DNA of 64,000 bases from Nesterenkonia sandarakina (GCF_003003175.1 NZ_PVTY01000005.1:1-64000), one strand, 5' to 3'; positions 1-8,249 are shown, counted from the first letter of the stretch. Program-made: numbers and translations. The notes: generated from the sequence alone by a model not told the origin.

Positions 1-2
1 CA

Positions 3-344
3 GTCACCGCCGCCGTCGCGCTGACCGCGTGGTCACACCTGGGCCGCATTCGATCCGAGTCCGCGTTCGCCAGCCTCGCTGGAACCAGCCCCATCCCCGC
101 GTCATCGGGCAACACCGTCCGGCACCGGATCAACCGGGGTGGCGACCGGCGCCTCAACCGAGCACTCCACATGGCCGTCGTCACCCGCATGCGAATGGAC
201 CCGCGAACCCGCGCCTACGTCGAGCGCCGTACCGCCGAAGGGCGCACCCTCCGGGAGATCCGTCGCTGCCTCAAGCGCTACCTCGCCCGCGACATCTACC
301 GCCGCCTCAACACCGCCGCTCAGAATGAGCTCACCGGGGCTTGA
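3..344 (+). CDS. IS110-family transposase, C-terminal fragment (cut by window edge)
   Basis: This is the last 113 codons of a transposase; the N-terminal RuvC-like DEDD domain is upstream of the window. The visible part matches the Tnp (Transposase_20) domain. It has FASLAGTSPIPASSG, where the conserved serine near the SG pair is the proposed nucleophile of IS110 recombinases, followed by NTVRHRINRGGDRRLNRAL and a basic helical tail ending in YRRLNTAAQNELTGA. The frame is open to the window edge with no internal stop, so the gene may be intact. Family members use a bridge RNA made from the element to choose donor and target sites. The neighbours do not look functionally linked to it. Confidence 0.85.
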   Translation, partial: VTAAVALTAWSHLGRIRSESAFASLAGTSPIPASSGNTVRHRINRGGDRRLNRALHMAVVTRMRMDPRTRAYVERRTAEGRTLREIRRCLKRYLARDIYRRLNTAAQNELTGA

Positions 345-346
345 CA
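341..346 (+). promoter_or_regulatory. TTGACA -35 box at the IS110 right end
   Basis: A consensus -35 hexamer (TTGACA) overlaps the transposase stop codon. In IS110 elements the right end carries a -35 and the left end a -10. When the element circularises the two join into a promoter that drives bridge RNA and transposase. The hexamer is seen directly; the role is inferred because the left end is not in the window. Confidence 0.5.
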
Positions 347-445
347 GACATAGGAGATTCAATGGCCGGTTGGAGCACCTCCGCGGATCGGCTTTGGGAT
401 TCCGGAACCTGACCAACTACATCGCCCGGTCACTGCTGGAATCCG

Positions 446-679
446 GTGGATTCAGACCCCGTCTACACCCTGGATTGTGAAGAGCCGTACTTCTCTGCCG
501 TAGATTCCGCGCTTTCCCTCCAGCTCCAGGACGAGTACGGCGCGGACATGATGCAGGTCGGCGTGGGTGGCTATTCCTTTGGACATTCCTGCCCCGGCGC
601 TGATTTCGAGGGCAGCTGGATGGCCGAACTCGAGGACATGGACACGGACGAGACCCAGGGAGAGGGGTCAGAAGGATGA
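446..679 (+). CDS. Small acidic protein of unknown function, coupled to the sigma factor gene
   Basis: This is a 77-residue frame starting at GTG 446. It ends with TGA at 677-679, so it overlaps the ATG of the sigma factor by four bases (ATGA), the usual sign of translational coupling. The product is strongly acidic at its C-terminus (ELEDMDTDETQGEGSEG) and has two cysteines. I recognise no domain, signal peptide or membrane segment. The frame is closed by an in-frame stop at 410-412. It could be a short gene or the surviving 3' end of a longer gene cut by the IS110 insertion about 90 bases upstream. There is no clear ribosome binding site before the GTG. Confidence 0.4.
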   Translation: MDSDPVYTLDCEEPYFSAVDSALSLQLQDEYGADMMQVGVGGYSFGHSCPGADFEGSWMAELEDMDTDETQGEGSEG

Positions 680-1248
680 CCAACTCCTACAGCTCCCCTC
701 TCGAATCAGCGCTCACGGCCAATTCGGCGGATCTGCTGCACTACTTCCAACGACGCACCGACTCCGCGACGGCCGCAGATCTCCTGGAGGAGACGATGCT
801 CACCGCCTGGCAGCGGGAGAAGGATCATCCCGCCGAGGCCGAGGATGGACGCCGGTGGCTCTTCGGCATCGCCAACAACGTGCTGAAGAATGCAGATCGG
901 AGCCAGCGCCGGCGGTATCGACTGGCCAGCAGACTCAAGGTCATGCTCGGCGCCTCCGCTCACGCCCAGTCCGCTGATGACGGTGTGGAGGTCCGCGACG
1001 CAGTCCAACGGCTCGATCCTGAGCTGCGTGAACTGATCCGGCTCGTGCACTGGGACGGCTTCAGCATCACCGATGCTGGCCAGATCCTCGGGATCCCGGC
1101 CTCGACGGCCTGTGGCAGATACCAGCGAGCGAAGGAACAGCTGCGCCAGGCTCTGGAGGACCAGGATTCCCCCACTCAACAACGCTGCTCCGCGACGCTT
1201 CCTGAGGTGGATCCTCGATTTCTGCCCGTGGACGGAGACCTCCGTTGA
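676..1248 (+). CDS. RNA polymerase sigma factor, ECF (sigma-70) type
   Basis: A 190-residue protein with the two-domain plan of an ECF sigma factor. Region 2 spans about residues 10-80 and contains AWQREKDHP and the helix with WLFGIANNVLKNADR. Region 4 spans about residues 105-160, with the -35-binding helix-turn-helix around SITDAGQILGIPASTACGRYQRA. The last 25 residues after region 4 look unrelated to the family. No anti-sigma gene follows, since the next gene runs on the opposite strand. The start codon overlaps the stop of the upstream small ORF, so the two are probably co-translated. The regulon is unknown; the nearby IS110 may have separated this gene from its original neighbours. Confidence 0.85.
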   Translation: MTNSYSSPLESALTANSADLLHYFQRRTDSATAADLLEETMLTAWQREKDHPAEAEDGRRWLFGIANNVLKNADRSQRRRYRLASRLKVMLGASAHAQSADDGVEVRDAVQRLDPELRELIRLVHWDGFSITDAGQILGIPASTACGRYQRAKEQLRQALEDQDSPTQQRCSATLPEVDPRFLPVDGDLR

Positions 1249-1290
1249 GGCGATATGAGCCCCAGCGGGCCCAGGACGGTGGCGGCGTGA

Positions 1291-2604
1291 TCAGGAAGCG
1301 GTCACACCCGGGATCCGGCCCTTGGCGGGCAGCTCCGCGCCACGGGCGAACCCGGCCCAGAGCGACCGAACGGACCTCCCGGCCTGATTCAGCTCCTCCC
1401 AGGACGCCCCCTTCAGCAGCTCCAGCCCCGCCGTGTTCGATCGGGTGCCGAAGAGCAGCGCTACGTCGATCCCGTGGGCTGAGCGGAAGAAGTTTCCCGG
1501 GGCGGCCCAGTCGACGATGAAATAGTGTCCCCGGCCGCCGGCTCGGCGGTGCCGCCGGAGGAAGGTGCGGATGCCGGTGACGTAGATGAGCCGGGTCCCC
1601 AGCCGGCTCAGCACCGTCATCGCCGGCGGTCCGATCACGGGCAGCTCGCGGAGTCGCTTCACCGGGTGCGCCACCGGAATGAACAGCCGCGCCTCCTCTG
1701 CGGTGTGGGTGATCATGATATTGATCCGCGGCGCGACGGCCGTCCAGGCCTCGTCGACCTGAGATTCCTCTGGCAGGGGCGAGGCCCCGTACTGGGTCCC
1801 GAAGGGCATGAGCCCCGGCATCCCGAACGGAGCAGCGGCAGCGCGGGCAGCCTCCTGGAGACGCAGCACCTGCTTGACCGAGGCATCTGCGGGAAGCTCT
1901 GGGCCCGCGGCGGCCATGGCTGCCGTCATCTTCGCTCGACCCCGGGAGATGCCCAAGGGTGGACTCTGCATGATGGCCCGGCGGAACAGCCGCGGAGCAT
2001 CCGAGGTGGCCATCAGATGGGCGATGGCGTCACCTCCGGCGGACTGCCCAAAGAGGGTGACCGTGTCCGGATCGCCACCGAAGGCCGCGATGTTGCGCTG
2101 CACCCATTCCAGGGCGCAGAGCTGATCCATCAGGCCGAGGTTGGCAGAGCGTCCTCGACCACCGAGAAACCCGAAGGCGCCGAGGCGGTAGGTGACCGAG
2201 ACCACGACGACGCGCTGTTCCTCCACCAGGGCGGTGGGATCGTAGATCGGTGCGTCCCCGGCACCGGAGATGTAGGACCCGCCGTGGATCCACACCATCA
2301 CCGGCAGGAGCTCTCCCTCCCGCCCGCTCTCCGGCATGGTGACGGTGAGATTCTGACAGTCCTCGCTCTGCGGAAGCCCTCCGGTGTGACTCCCGACCAC
2401 CGCCTCCAGCTCTCGGATGCGCCACTGCGGGCATGCAGGTGCCGGTTCAAAGGCGCGGTACGGCTCAGAGAAGTCATCCACGGGGCGCGGCGGGTGGAAT
2501 CGCGGCGCCCGCGCGTAGGGGATGCCGGAGGCCCTGACCACGGACCCGAGCGCGCGGCCGATGATGGGTCCGCACGGAGGGGTGAATCGGTGCTCAGCGC
2601 TCAT
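1291..2604 (-). CDS. Carboxylesterase (type B esterase/lipase family)
   Basis: A 437-residue alpha/beta hydrolase. It has the family signature EDCQNLTV (residues 82-89), the oxyanion-hole HGG at 107-109, and the nucleophile elbow GQSAGG with Ser188. A later segment, AHGIDVALLFG, matches the region holding the catalytic histidine. At 437 residues it is shorter than many members (about 500). No signal peptide is seen, so it is probably cytosolic. I chose ATG 2604 over an upstream TTG at 2649 because the 15 extra residues look unrelated. The natural substrate cannot be told from sequence. It stands alone, tail to tail with the sigma factor gene. Confidence 0.85.
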   Translation of the reverse strand: MSAEHRFTPPCGPIIGRALGSVVRASGIPYARAPRFHPPRPVDDFSEPYRAFEPAPACPQWRIRELEAVVGSHTGGLPQSEDCQNLTVTMPESGREGELLPVMVWIHGGSYISGAGDAPIYDPTALVEEQRVVVVSVTYRLGAFGFLGGRGRSANLGLMDQLCALEWVQRNIAAFGGDPDTVTLFGQSAGGDAIAHLMATSDAPRLFRRAIMQSPPLGISRGRAKMTAAMAAAGPELPADASVKQVLRLQEAARAAAAPFGMPGLMPFGTQYGASPLPEESQVDEAWTAVAPRINIMITHTAEEARLFIPVAHPVKRLRELPVIGPPAMTVLSRLGTRLIYVTGIRTFLRRHRRAGGRGHYFIVDWAAPGNFFRSAHGIDVALLFGTRSNTAGLELLKGASWEELNQAGRSVRSLWAGFARGAELPAKGRIPGVTAS

Positions 2605-2706
2605 GCTCTGCCCATCTGCTCGAGGATGTGTCTTCTCGGTGAACCGCAATTGGCCGACCCGTGGGGCGGTCCGGATCTCGACCGCCCGCGAGGTCGACGC
2701 GGAGCT

Positions 2707-4293
2707 TTAGCCAGTCGAGGGCTGTGAGCTCCACGCCTCGGAGTAGAACTCCGGGGAACGGGATCTCAGCAGCTCGGAGTAGGCCTCCGGGGACAGCGAC
2801 TGCGCCGAGTCAACGGGCACCGCCGGAGAGAACCCGGACACGCCAAGCCCTGCCTCACGATCCGCCAGCGTCAGCCCGGCGGCCTCCACCAGCGTCGGGT
2901 ACATGCTCAGCTGGTCCATGTCGGCGCGCAGCGTGCGGTCCTGGTCCTCGCCCGGGACCCAGATCCGGTTGAAGATGGTGCGGTTCGGGTGCTCTTCGAG
3001 CTGCTCCTGGAAGGCGTCACCGGCATTGACCGGCTTGAGATGGTCGCCCATGATCACGACGGCGGTGTCCTCGAGGTATCCCTGGTCCTCCAGGTGTTCC
3101 ACGAACCCTGCCACCTGGACCATCGAGCAGGCGAACACCGATGTCGCCTCCTCCTGGGTGTCCACGTCGCAGTAGTCGAAGACGTGGACCGGTTCATGAG
3201 TATCCAGGGTCAGCAGGGAGAGGTTGAACGGCTCGCCGGTCCGCTGAGACTCGGCGTGCAGCTTGTCGACCTCATCCTTGGCCTGGGACATCAGCCTCTG
3301 GTCGCTCAACCCCCAGTCGCTGCGGAAGCTGCTTTCGGGTTCTCCGGCGGCGCGCCAGTCGTCGAGGCCCTTCACAGAGGAGTAGCCGTGGCTGCCCAGG
3401 AAGATGTCTTTCTCCGCGAAGGTGGAGCTGGCTCCACCGAGGAACACGTTCGTGTAGCCGTGGTCCTCCAGGAGATCACCCAGGCACGTCGTCCCGTCCA
3501 GGTAGGTGTCGTCCCCCTCCCGGAGTTCCTCGAGGACGCCGCTGCTGGCCGCCGAGGTGACCCCGGCGAGCGGTATCCCGCACTGGGTCGCGGTGAGTCC
3601 CGACATGGTCCAGCCCCCGCCCTCATACTGCTGGAGGTTCTCCACGCTCTCCCACCCCTGGGCAGGTTCGGTGACCGCTTTGAGCGGGGCGAACGCGTCC
3701 TTCTCGAATCGTGTCTCATCCTCGAAGGCGGCCTCGCCGGACTCCAGGTAGATCAGGACCAGGTTGCGCTTCTGCTCCTCGTCGGTGATGCGCGGCTGCA
3801 CGTAGTAGTCCGCGAGGTCGTACTCGGAGTTGCCGGCGTCGATATAGTCGGCGAGGCCCACCGCCGTGGCGAAGGAGGCGGTGCCGAGCACCACCACCGA
3901 GGCGGCCAGCGCGGACGAGACGGCCCGCATCAGCCACGGTGAGCGCCAGCCCTGGTCCCGAGGCTGGTTCGGGCGTGGTCTGCGCCTGCGCAGCCGCATG
4001 AACAAGGTGACTCCGGCGGTCATCAACAGCGGCAGCACGCCGATGCCTAGGATGCAGATCCAGACGAGCGCACCGCCGCCGCCGTCGGTCTCCACCGAGA
4101 CCAGGTTCAGCAGCATCTGCCCCACCGTGATCTCGCCCCAGAAGAAGCGGATCAGGCCTGCGGCGATGAGCAGCGCCAGCCCCACCCAGACCAGGAGAAA
4201 GACCAGGAGGCCGCCGATGGCGGCTCCCGAACGGCGGGCCAGCCGAGGGATCCGGACACCGGGGGCGCCGGTGCGCAGGCCGACTGGCACCAT
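2707..4293 (-). CDS. Membrane-anchored sulfatase-superfamily protein, phosphoglycerol-transferase-like
   Basis: A 528-residue protein. Three hydrophobic segments lie in the first 160 residues (GAAIGGLLVFLLVWVGLAL, a second after ALVWICILGIGVLPLL, and a third with ALAASVVVLGTASFATAV). They are followed by an alkaline-phosphatase/sulfatase domain beginning NLVLIYLESGEAAFEDE, with GGGWTMSGLTATQCGIPL (where the nucleophile should be), LLTLDTHEPVHVF and VVIMGDHLKP. This plan resembles LtaS/MdoB phosphoglycerol transferases, which add glycerol phosphate to cell-envelope glycans outside the membrane. The start at ATG 4293 is supported by GGGGAGGAAAC just before it. The upstream gene paaZ is separated by a strong hairpin. 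The substrate is an inference from fold only. Confidence 0.8.
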   Translation of the reverse strand: MVPVGLRTGAPGVRIPRLARRSGAAIGGLLVFLLVWVGLALLIAAGLIRFFWGEITVGQMLLNLVSVETDGGGGALVWICILGIGVLPLLMTAGVTLFMRLRRRRPRPNQPRDQGWRSPWLMRAVSSALAASVVVLGTASFATAVGLADYIDAGNSEYDLADYYVQPRITDEEQKRNLVLIYLESGEAAFEDETRFEKDAFAPLKAVTEPAQGWESVENLQQYEGGGWTMSGLTATQCGIPLAGVTSAASSGVLEELREGDDTYLDGTTCLGDLLEDHGYTNVFLGGASSTFAEKDIFLGSHGYSSVKGLDDWRAAGEPESSFRSDWGLSDQRLMSQAKDEVDKLHAESQRTGEPFNLSLLTLDTHEPVHVFDYCDVDTQEEATSVFACSMVQVAGFVEHLEDQGYLEDTAVVIMGDHLKPVNAGDAFQEQLEEHPNRTIFNRIWVPGEDQDRTLRADMDQLSMYPTLVEAAGLTLADREAGLGVSGFSPAVPVDSAQSLSPEAYSELLRSRSPEFYSEAWSSQPSTG

Positions 4294-4389
4294 GTTTCCT
4301 CCCCGATGTTGAGCCCGAACACAGGCGATCAAAAACTTAGCCCCTTACATTACTCCCTGCTCCCCGCCAGCTCATGGAGGCCGCTCACA

Positions 4390-4434
4390 GCAAAGGGGCG
4401 GGACCGGGCAGCTCGCCCGGTCCCGCCCCTTTGC
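4390..4434 (-). terminator. Perfect 20-bp hairpin, terminator after paaZ
   Basis: Arms 4390-4409 and 4415-4434 are exact inverted repeats of 20 bases around a 5-base loop (AGCTC). The stem base is AAAG/CTTT and the middle is GC-rich. It lies 60 bases downstream of the paaZ stop and ahead of the sulfatase-like gene on the same strand. It has no long T-run, as is common in actinobacterial terminators. Confidence 0.8.
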
Positions 4435-4494
4435 TCGCCTCCGCACCTGGATACCTAGATACCTGCGCTCAGCCTGCCGCGTCCGACGACGGCG

Positions 4495-6603
4495 TCACAC
4501 CCACTCGGGCTTGTTCTCCTTCGCCACGCGGGTCAGGACATCGTAGGTCGCGACGATCTCATCGTGCTGGTTGTGCAGCACGGTGTCCCAGCGGACCTCG
4601 CCGTAGTCATCGGTCTCGCGCGGGATGATCTGCTTCGCGGTCAGGGTCACTCGGATCGAGTCGTCGTAGGTCACCGGGGTCTGGAAGGAGAGGTTCTCCA
4701 GACCGGTGTTCGCCAGCACGGGCCCCGGAGCAGGCTCCACGAAGAGACCGGCCGCCCAGGCCACGAGCAGGTACCCGTGGGCGACCCGCCGCGGGAAGAA
4801 CGGGTTCGCCGTCGCCGCCTCCTCGTTGGTGTGGGCGTAGAAGGTGTCACCGGTGGACTCCGCGAAGGAGGTGATGTCCTCCAGCGCCACGGTGCGAAGC
4901 CCTGAGGCGAACTGGTCGCCGATGCGCAGCTCCGCCAGGGATTTGCGGAACGGGTGCACGGCGGTGCCGTCGGCCACGGTTTCCGGGGTTGCCGTGACGG
5001 CCTTGGCGCCGCGGTGCCAGACGCCGGTGACCCCGGTGAGCAGGTCCGGGGAGCCCTGGACGGCGGTGCGCTGCATGTAGTGCTTCACCGCGCGGATGCC
5101 GCCGAGCTCCTCGCCGCCGCCGGCCCGTCCCGGGCCGCCGTGGACCAGGTGGGGCAGCGGAGAGCCGTGCCCGGTGGAGGTCTTGGCGTCGTCGCGGTCC
5201 AGGAAGAGCACCCGGCCGTGATGCGAGGCGATGCCGCGGGCGAACTCGGCGGCGATCTCAGGATCATGGGTGCAGACGGTGGCGACCAGGGAGCCGCCGC
5301 CGAGAGCGGCGAGGTCCACGGCGTCGTCGATGTCCGCGTAGCCGAGCACCGAGGTGACCGGCCCGAAGGCCTCCACCGAGTGCACCGCGGGGGTGCGGGC
5401 TTCGGCGAAGGAGAGCACGGTGGCCGGGAAGAACGCACCCAGCCCGGCATCTGCGGCACCGGTGCCGGACTCGGGTCCGCCCACCCGGACGGCCCCGCCG
5501 GCGCTGACCAGGGTGTCCACCGCGCGGGCGACCTCGTCGCGCTGATCCGTCGAGGCCAGCGGGCCCATGGTGGTCGCAGCATCACGCGGATCACCGAGCA
5601 CCACACGGGCGTCCAGCCGGGTGCGCAGCGCCTCCACCACCGGGTCCACCTGGGCCGAGGGCACGATGACGCGGCGGATCGCGGTGCACTTCTGTCCGGT
5701 CTTCGCGGTCATCTCCAGGGTCACCGACTTGATGAATGCATCGAACTCCACGGTGTCCGGGCCGGCGTCGGGGCCGAGGATCGCGGCGTTGAGCGAGTCG
5801 GTCTCCGCGGTGAAGCGCACGCCCTGGTTCGCGACGTTGTCATGGGAGCGCAGCAGCTGCGCGGTGTTGGCCGAGCCGGTGAAGGCGACGTGGTCGCGGT
5901 GGTCCAGGTGGTCCAGCAGGTCCCGGGCGGAGCCGGAGATCAGCTGCAGCGCACCGGCGGGGATCAGTCCGGAGTCGATCATCAGCCGCACGCAGGCCTG
6001 GGTGACGTAGGCGGTCTGCGAGGCGGGCTTCACGATGGTCGGCACGCCGGCGATGAAGCTGGGCGCGAACTTCTCCAGCATTCCCCAGACCGGGAAGTTG
6101 AAGGCGTTGATCTGGACCGCGACTCCGGTGAGCCGGGTGTAGATGTGCTCGCCGAGGAAGGACCCGTCGCGGGAGAGCTGCTCCACCGCTCCGTCGACGA
6201 TGACGTTGGCGTTGGGCAGCTCCTTGCGTCCCTTGGAGGAGAAGGTCCGGATGGTGCCGATGCCGCCGTCGACGTCGATCAGGTGGTCGCGGCGGGTGGA
6301 ACCGGTGCGGTCGGAGAGCTCGTAGAGCTCCTCACGGTGCTCATGGAGATAGGCGGCCAGGTGCTTGAGCCGCAGCGCGCGCTGGTGGATGGTCAGCTGC
6401 CCCAGGCTCTGCTGGCCCACAGAGCGGGCGTGCGCGACGGCGGCACCGGTGTCCAGCCCCTCGGTGGAGACCAGGCAGACCGGCTCGGAGGTGGAGGCGT
6501 CAAGGATCTCGCTGACCTTGCCCGGGGACTCCGGGGTCCACCAGGAGTCCTGGATGTAGCTGGGCAGGAGACGGGGAGCCGCAGATGTGTCAGTGGCAGC
6601 CAT
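4495..6603 (-). CDS. paaZ: PaaZ: bifunctional oxepin-CoA hydrolase / 3-oxo-5,6-dehydrosuberyl-CoA semialdehyde dehydrogenase
   Basis: A 702-residue fusion of an aldehyde dehydrogenase (about 1-530) and a MaoC-type hydratase (about 545-695), the length and order of PaaZ. It opens the oxepin-CoA ring and oxidises the aldehyde in aerobic phenylacetate breakdown. The dehydrogenase shows Glu267 (AETDSLN) and Cys306 (KTGQKCTAIRR), 39 residues apart, which is also the spacing of Glu256 and Cys295 in E. coli PaaZ. The hydratase part shows STGDTFYAHTNEE and RVAHGYLLVAWAAG. A GAGAGG ribosome site precedes ATG 6603. The other paa genes (paaABCDE, paaK) are not in the window. The promoter carries a TetR-type operator and a CRP-like site. 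Confidence 0.95.
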   Translation of the reverse strand: MAATDTSAAPRLLPSYIQDSWWTPESPGKVSEILDASTSEPVCLVSTEGLDTGAAVAHARSVGQQSLGQLTIHQRALRLKHLAAYLHEHREELYELSDRTGSTRRDHLIDVDGGIGTIRTFSSKGRKELPNANVIVDGAVEQLSRDGSFLGEHIYTRLTGVAVQINAFNFPVWGMLEKFAPSFIAGVPTIVKPASQTAYVTQACVRLMIDSGLIPAGALQLISGSARDLLDHLDHRDHVAFTGSANTAQLLRSHDNVANQGVRFTAETDSLNAAILGPDAGPDTVEFDAFIKSVTLEMTAKTGQKCTAIRRVIVPSAQVDPVVEALRTRLDARVVLGDPRDAATTMGPLASTDQRDEVARAVDTLVSAGGAVRVGGPESGTGAADAGLGAFFPATVLSFAEARTPAVHSVEAFGPVTSVLGYADIDDAVDLAALGGGSLVATVCTHDPEIAAEFARGIASHHGRVLFLDRDDAKTSTGHGSPLPHLVHGGPGRAGGGEELGGIRAVKHYMQRTAVQGSPDLLTGVTGVWHRGAKAVTATPETVADGTAVHPFRKSLAELRIGDQFASGLRTVALEDITSFAESTGDTFYAHTNEEAATANPFFPRRVAHGYLLVAWAAGLFVEPAPGPVLANTGLENLSFQTPVTYDDSIRVTLTAKQIIPRETDDYGEVRWDTVLHNQHDEIVATYDVLTRVAKENKPEWV

Positions 6604-6627
6604 GGGGTCCTCTCAACGACAGGTAGA

Positions 6628-6649
6628 ACTGACCGAACGGTCGGTAATT
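6628..6649. promoter_or_regulatory. PaaR-like TetR-family operator upstream of paaZ
   Basis: The 22 bases ACTGACCGAACGGTCGGTAATT match, at 15 of 16 fixed positions, the consensus I recall for PaaR of Corynebacterium (ACTNACCGNNCGNNCGGTNAGT). The core GACCGAACGGTC is a perfect palindrome apart from its central AA. Its centre lies about 33 bases before the paaZ start, a repressing position. The same core appears before the thiolase operon and the MHS permease gene. Confidence 0.75.
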
Positions 6650-6677
6650 AACCCCATCCTAGCCCGGGAGGCGAGAA

Positions 6678-6693
6678 TGTGACACCCGGCACA
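6678..6693. promoter_or_regulatory. CRP/GlxR-like site upstream of paaZ
   Basis: TGTGACACCCGGCACA matches TGTGA-N6-TCACA at 9 of 10 fixed bases. It is centred about 82 bases before the paaZ start and 49 bases from the centre of the TetR-type operator. A cAMP-dependent activator role is inferred from the consensus and position. Confidence 0.55.
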
Positions 6694-6724
6694 GCGATCG
6701 GCGGGCAGCCTCGCGCCGAAAGCG

Positions 6725-7741
6725 TCACCGCGTCACGTTCACGACCGTCCGACCGCGGACCTGGCCGGCCAGGATCTGTTCGGCCTGGTCGAACACCCCG
6801 TCCAGAGGAATCTCCTGGGTCATCTCATCGAGCAGCTCCAGGGGCAGGTCGCTGGCCAGCCGGGCCCAGGCCTGCGCACGCAGCTCAGGCGTCGCGGTGA
6901 CCGAGTTGATCCCGGCGAGGGTGACCCCGCGCAGGATGAAGGGCATCACCGTGGTGGGCAGGTCGTGGCCCTGGGCGAGCCCGCAGCTGGCGACGGTGCC
7001 GCCGTCGTCGGTCTGGGACAGGATGTTCGCCAGGGTCGCCGAGCCGGCGGAGTCGATCCCGCCCGCCCAGCGCCGCTTCTGCAGCGCCGGACCGACCTCG
7101 GCGAAGTCCTTCCGGTCCAGCAGCTCAGCGGCACCGAGATGGCGCAGGTACTCGCCCTGCTCCTGAACCCGGCCGGTCACCGCGGTGACCTGGTATCCGA
7201 GCTGGTTCAGCACCGCGATCGCCACCGAGCCGACGCCGCCGGCCGCCCCGCTGACGACGACGTCGCCAGCCTCGGGCCGCACTCCGCCATGTTCCAGCGC
7301 GAGCACCGCGAGCATCGCGGTGAACCCGGCGGTGCCGATCGCGGCGGCCCGCCGAGGACTGAGCTCCTCAGGGAGCTTGACCAGGTATTTCGCGGAGACC
7401 CGGGCGCGCTCGGCCAGCCCGCCGTGGGCAGCCTCGCCGATTCCGCCGCCGGTGAGCACCACGACATCACCTGGGGCGAAGCTCGGATCAGCCGAGGCGG
7501 TGACCTCGCCCACCAGGTCGATGCCGGGGATCAGCGGCGAGGTGCGCGCCACCCCGGGCTTCCCGGCCAGGGCGAGCCCATCCTTGTAGTTGATCCCCGA
7601 GTAGTGCACGGCGATGTCCACCGGGGCGTCTCCCCCGGCGCCGTCGAGGAAGTCCTGGGTCAGGTCCTTCAGCGTCGCCTCATGGTCCTGGACGCGTCCG
7701 CGCTCGAGGGTCTGTTCGATCAGGGCTGCTCGGAAAGTCAT
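6725..7741 (-). CDS. Medium-chain reductase, YhdH/AcuI-type (acrylyl-CoA reductase-like) quinone oxidoreductase
   Basis: A 338-residue zinc-free MDR enzyme. The N-terminal half has HYSGINYKDGLALAG and PGIDLVGEV. The nucleotide-binding part has VVVSGAAGGVGSVAIAVLNQLGY, the AxxGxVG Rossmann turn. The alignment suits the YhdH/YhfP family, whose best-studied members reduce acrylyl-CoA to propionyl-CoA with NADPH. The start codon overlaps the stop of the Lrp regulator by four bases (ATGA), so the two form one operon. It lies beside the branched-chain 2-oxoacid dehydrogenase operon, and valine breakdown gives unsaturated C4 acyl-CoAs, so an enoyl-thioester substrate is plausible but unproven. Confidence 0.8.
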   Translation of the reverse strand: MTFRAALIEQTLERGRVQDHEATLKDLTQDFLDGAGGDAPVDIAVHYSGINYKDGLALAGKPGVARTSPLIPGIDLVGEVTASADPSFAPGDVVVLTGGGIGEAAHGGLAERARVSAKYLVKLPEELSPRRAAAIGTAGFTAMLAVLALEHGGVRPEAGDVVVSGAAGGVGSVAIAVLNQLGYQVTAVTGRVQEQGEYLRHLGAAELLDRKDFAEVGPALQKRRWAGGIDSAGSATLANILSQTDDGGTVASCGLAQGHDLPTTVMPFILRGVTLAGINSVTATPELRAQAWARLASDLPLELLDEMTQEIPLDGVFDQAEQILAGQVRGRTVVNVTR

Positions 7742-8235
7742 GAAGGTCTCCTTGGCATCGGGTGCTCGTATTGGGTGTGGTCGTCGAAGATCAGGGCGGT
7801 CTGGGAGGACTGCACGCAGGACAACGATTGGATCCGCTCGAAGACCACGCGGCGCAGCTCCTCCACGGTACGGGTGCGCACCAGCAGCACCGCGTCGTAC
7901 TGTCCGCCGACCAGCGCGAGGTGTCGCACCGCGGGCTCATCGGCGAGCGCCCCGCGCAGCACCTCCCAGTCATCCTGCTTCAACGTCAGGAAGACGTAGG
8001 CGGCGGTGGACATGCCGGCGGCCCGCGGGTCGATCACCGCGGTGTAGCCCTGCAGCACTCCGGCGGCGCGCAGCCGGGAGATCCGCTCGTAGGCGTTGGC
8101 ACGGGACAGGTGCAGCCCGGAGGCCAGTGCGCTCACCGACTGACGGGCGTCCTGGCTCAGCGCGTGCAGTATCCGGTGGTCCACTGAGTCCAGCGAGATC
8201 TCACCTCGCGCCGCCTCGTCTCGCTCATCGCCCAT
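7738..8235 (-). CDS. Lrp/AsnC-family regulator, probable BkdR-type
   Basis: A 165-residue protein with an N-terminal AsnC helix-turn-helix (about 15-75: VDHRILHALSQDARQSVSAL then LHLSRANAYERISRLRAAGV) and a C-terminal RAM ligand domain with ALVGGQYDAVLLVRT. Regulators of this family sense amino acids or 2-oxo acids. It is transcribed away from bkdABC with 184 bases between the starts, the usual place for the regulator of branched-chain oxoacid dehydrogenase. A TATCGT hexamer lies 8 bases before the ATG, so the message may start at or next to the start codon. It is coupled to the downstream reductase gene. Confidence 0.88.
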   Translation of the reverse strand: MGDERDEAARGEISLDSVDHRILHALSQDARQSVSALASGLHLSRANAYERISRLRAAGVLQGYTAVIDPRAAGMSTAAYVFLTLKQDDWEVLRGALADEPAVRHLALVGGQYDAVLLVRTRTVEELRRVVFERIQSLSCVQSSQTALIFDDHTQYEHPMPRRPS

Positions 8236-8243
8236 AGTTCTGG

Positions 8244-8249
8244 ACGATA
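8244..8249 (-). promoter_or_regulatory. Probable -10 box of a leaderless lrp message
   Basis: On the minus strand TATCGT (TANNNT) stands 8 bases before ATG 8235 and there is no Shine-Dalgarno sequence. This fits a leaderless transcript. No convincing -35 is visible. Confidence 0.4.

Larger units (their letters stand above)
1..356 (+). mobile_element. IS110-family insertion sequence, right (3') end only
   Basis: The window opens inside an insertion sequence. The reading frame from base 3 to the stop at 342-344 is the C-terminal part of an IS110-type transposase. Just past the stop is the short sequence TTGACAGACATAGGAG, which I recall as typical of the right ends of actinobacterial IS110 elements. 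IS110 elements have no long terminal inverted repeats, and none is visible here. The exact outer boundary is uncertain; I place it near 356. The left end lies outside the window. Confidence 0.75.

Noticed and set aside
446-679. Short ORF considered as a ribosomal peptide (RiPP) precursor
   Set aside because: No modifying enzymes or transporter nearby, only two cysteines, and an acidic C-terminus instead of a core peptide.
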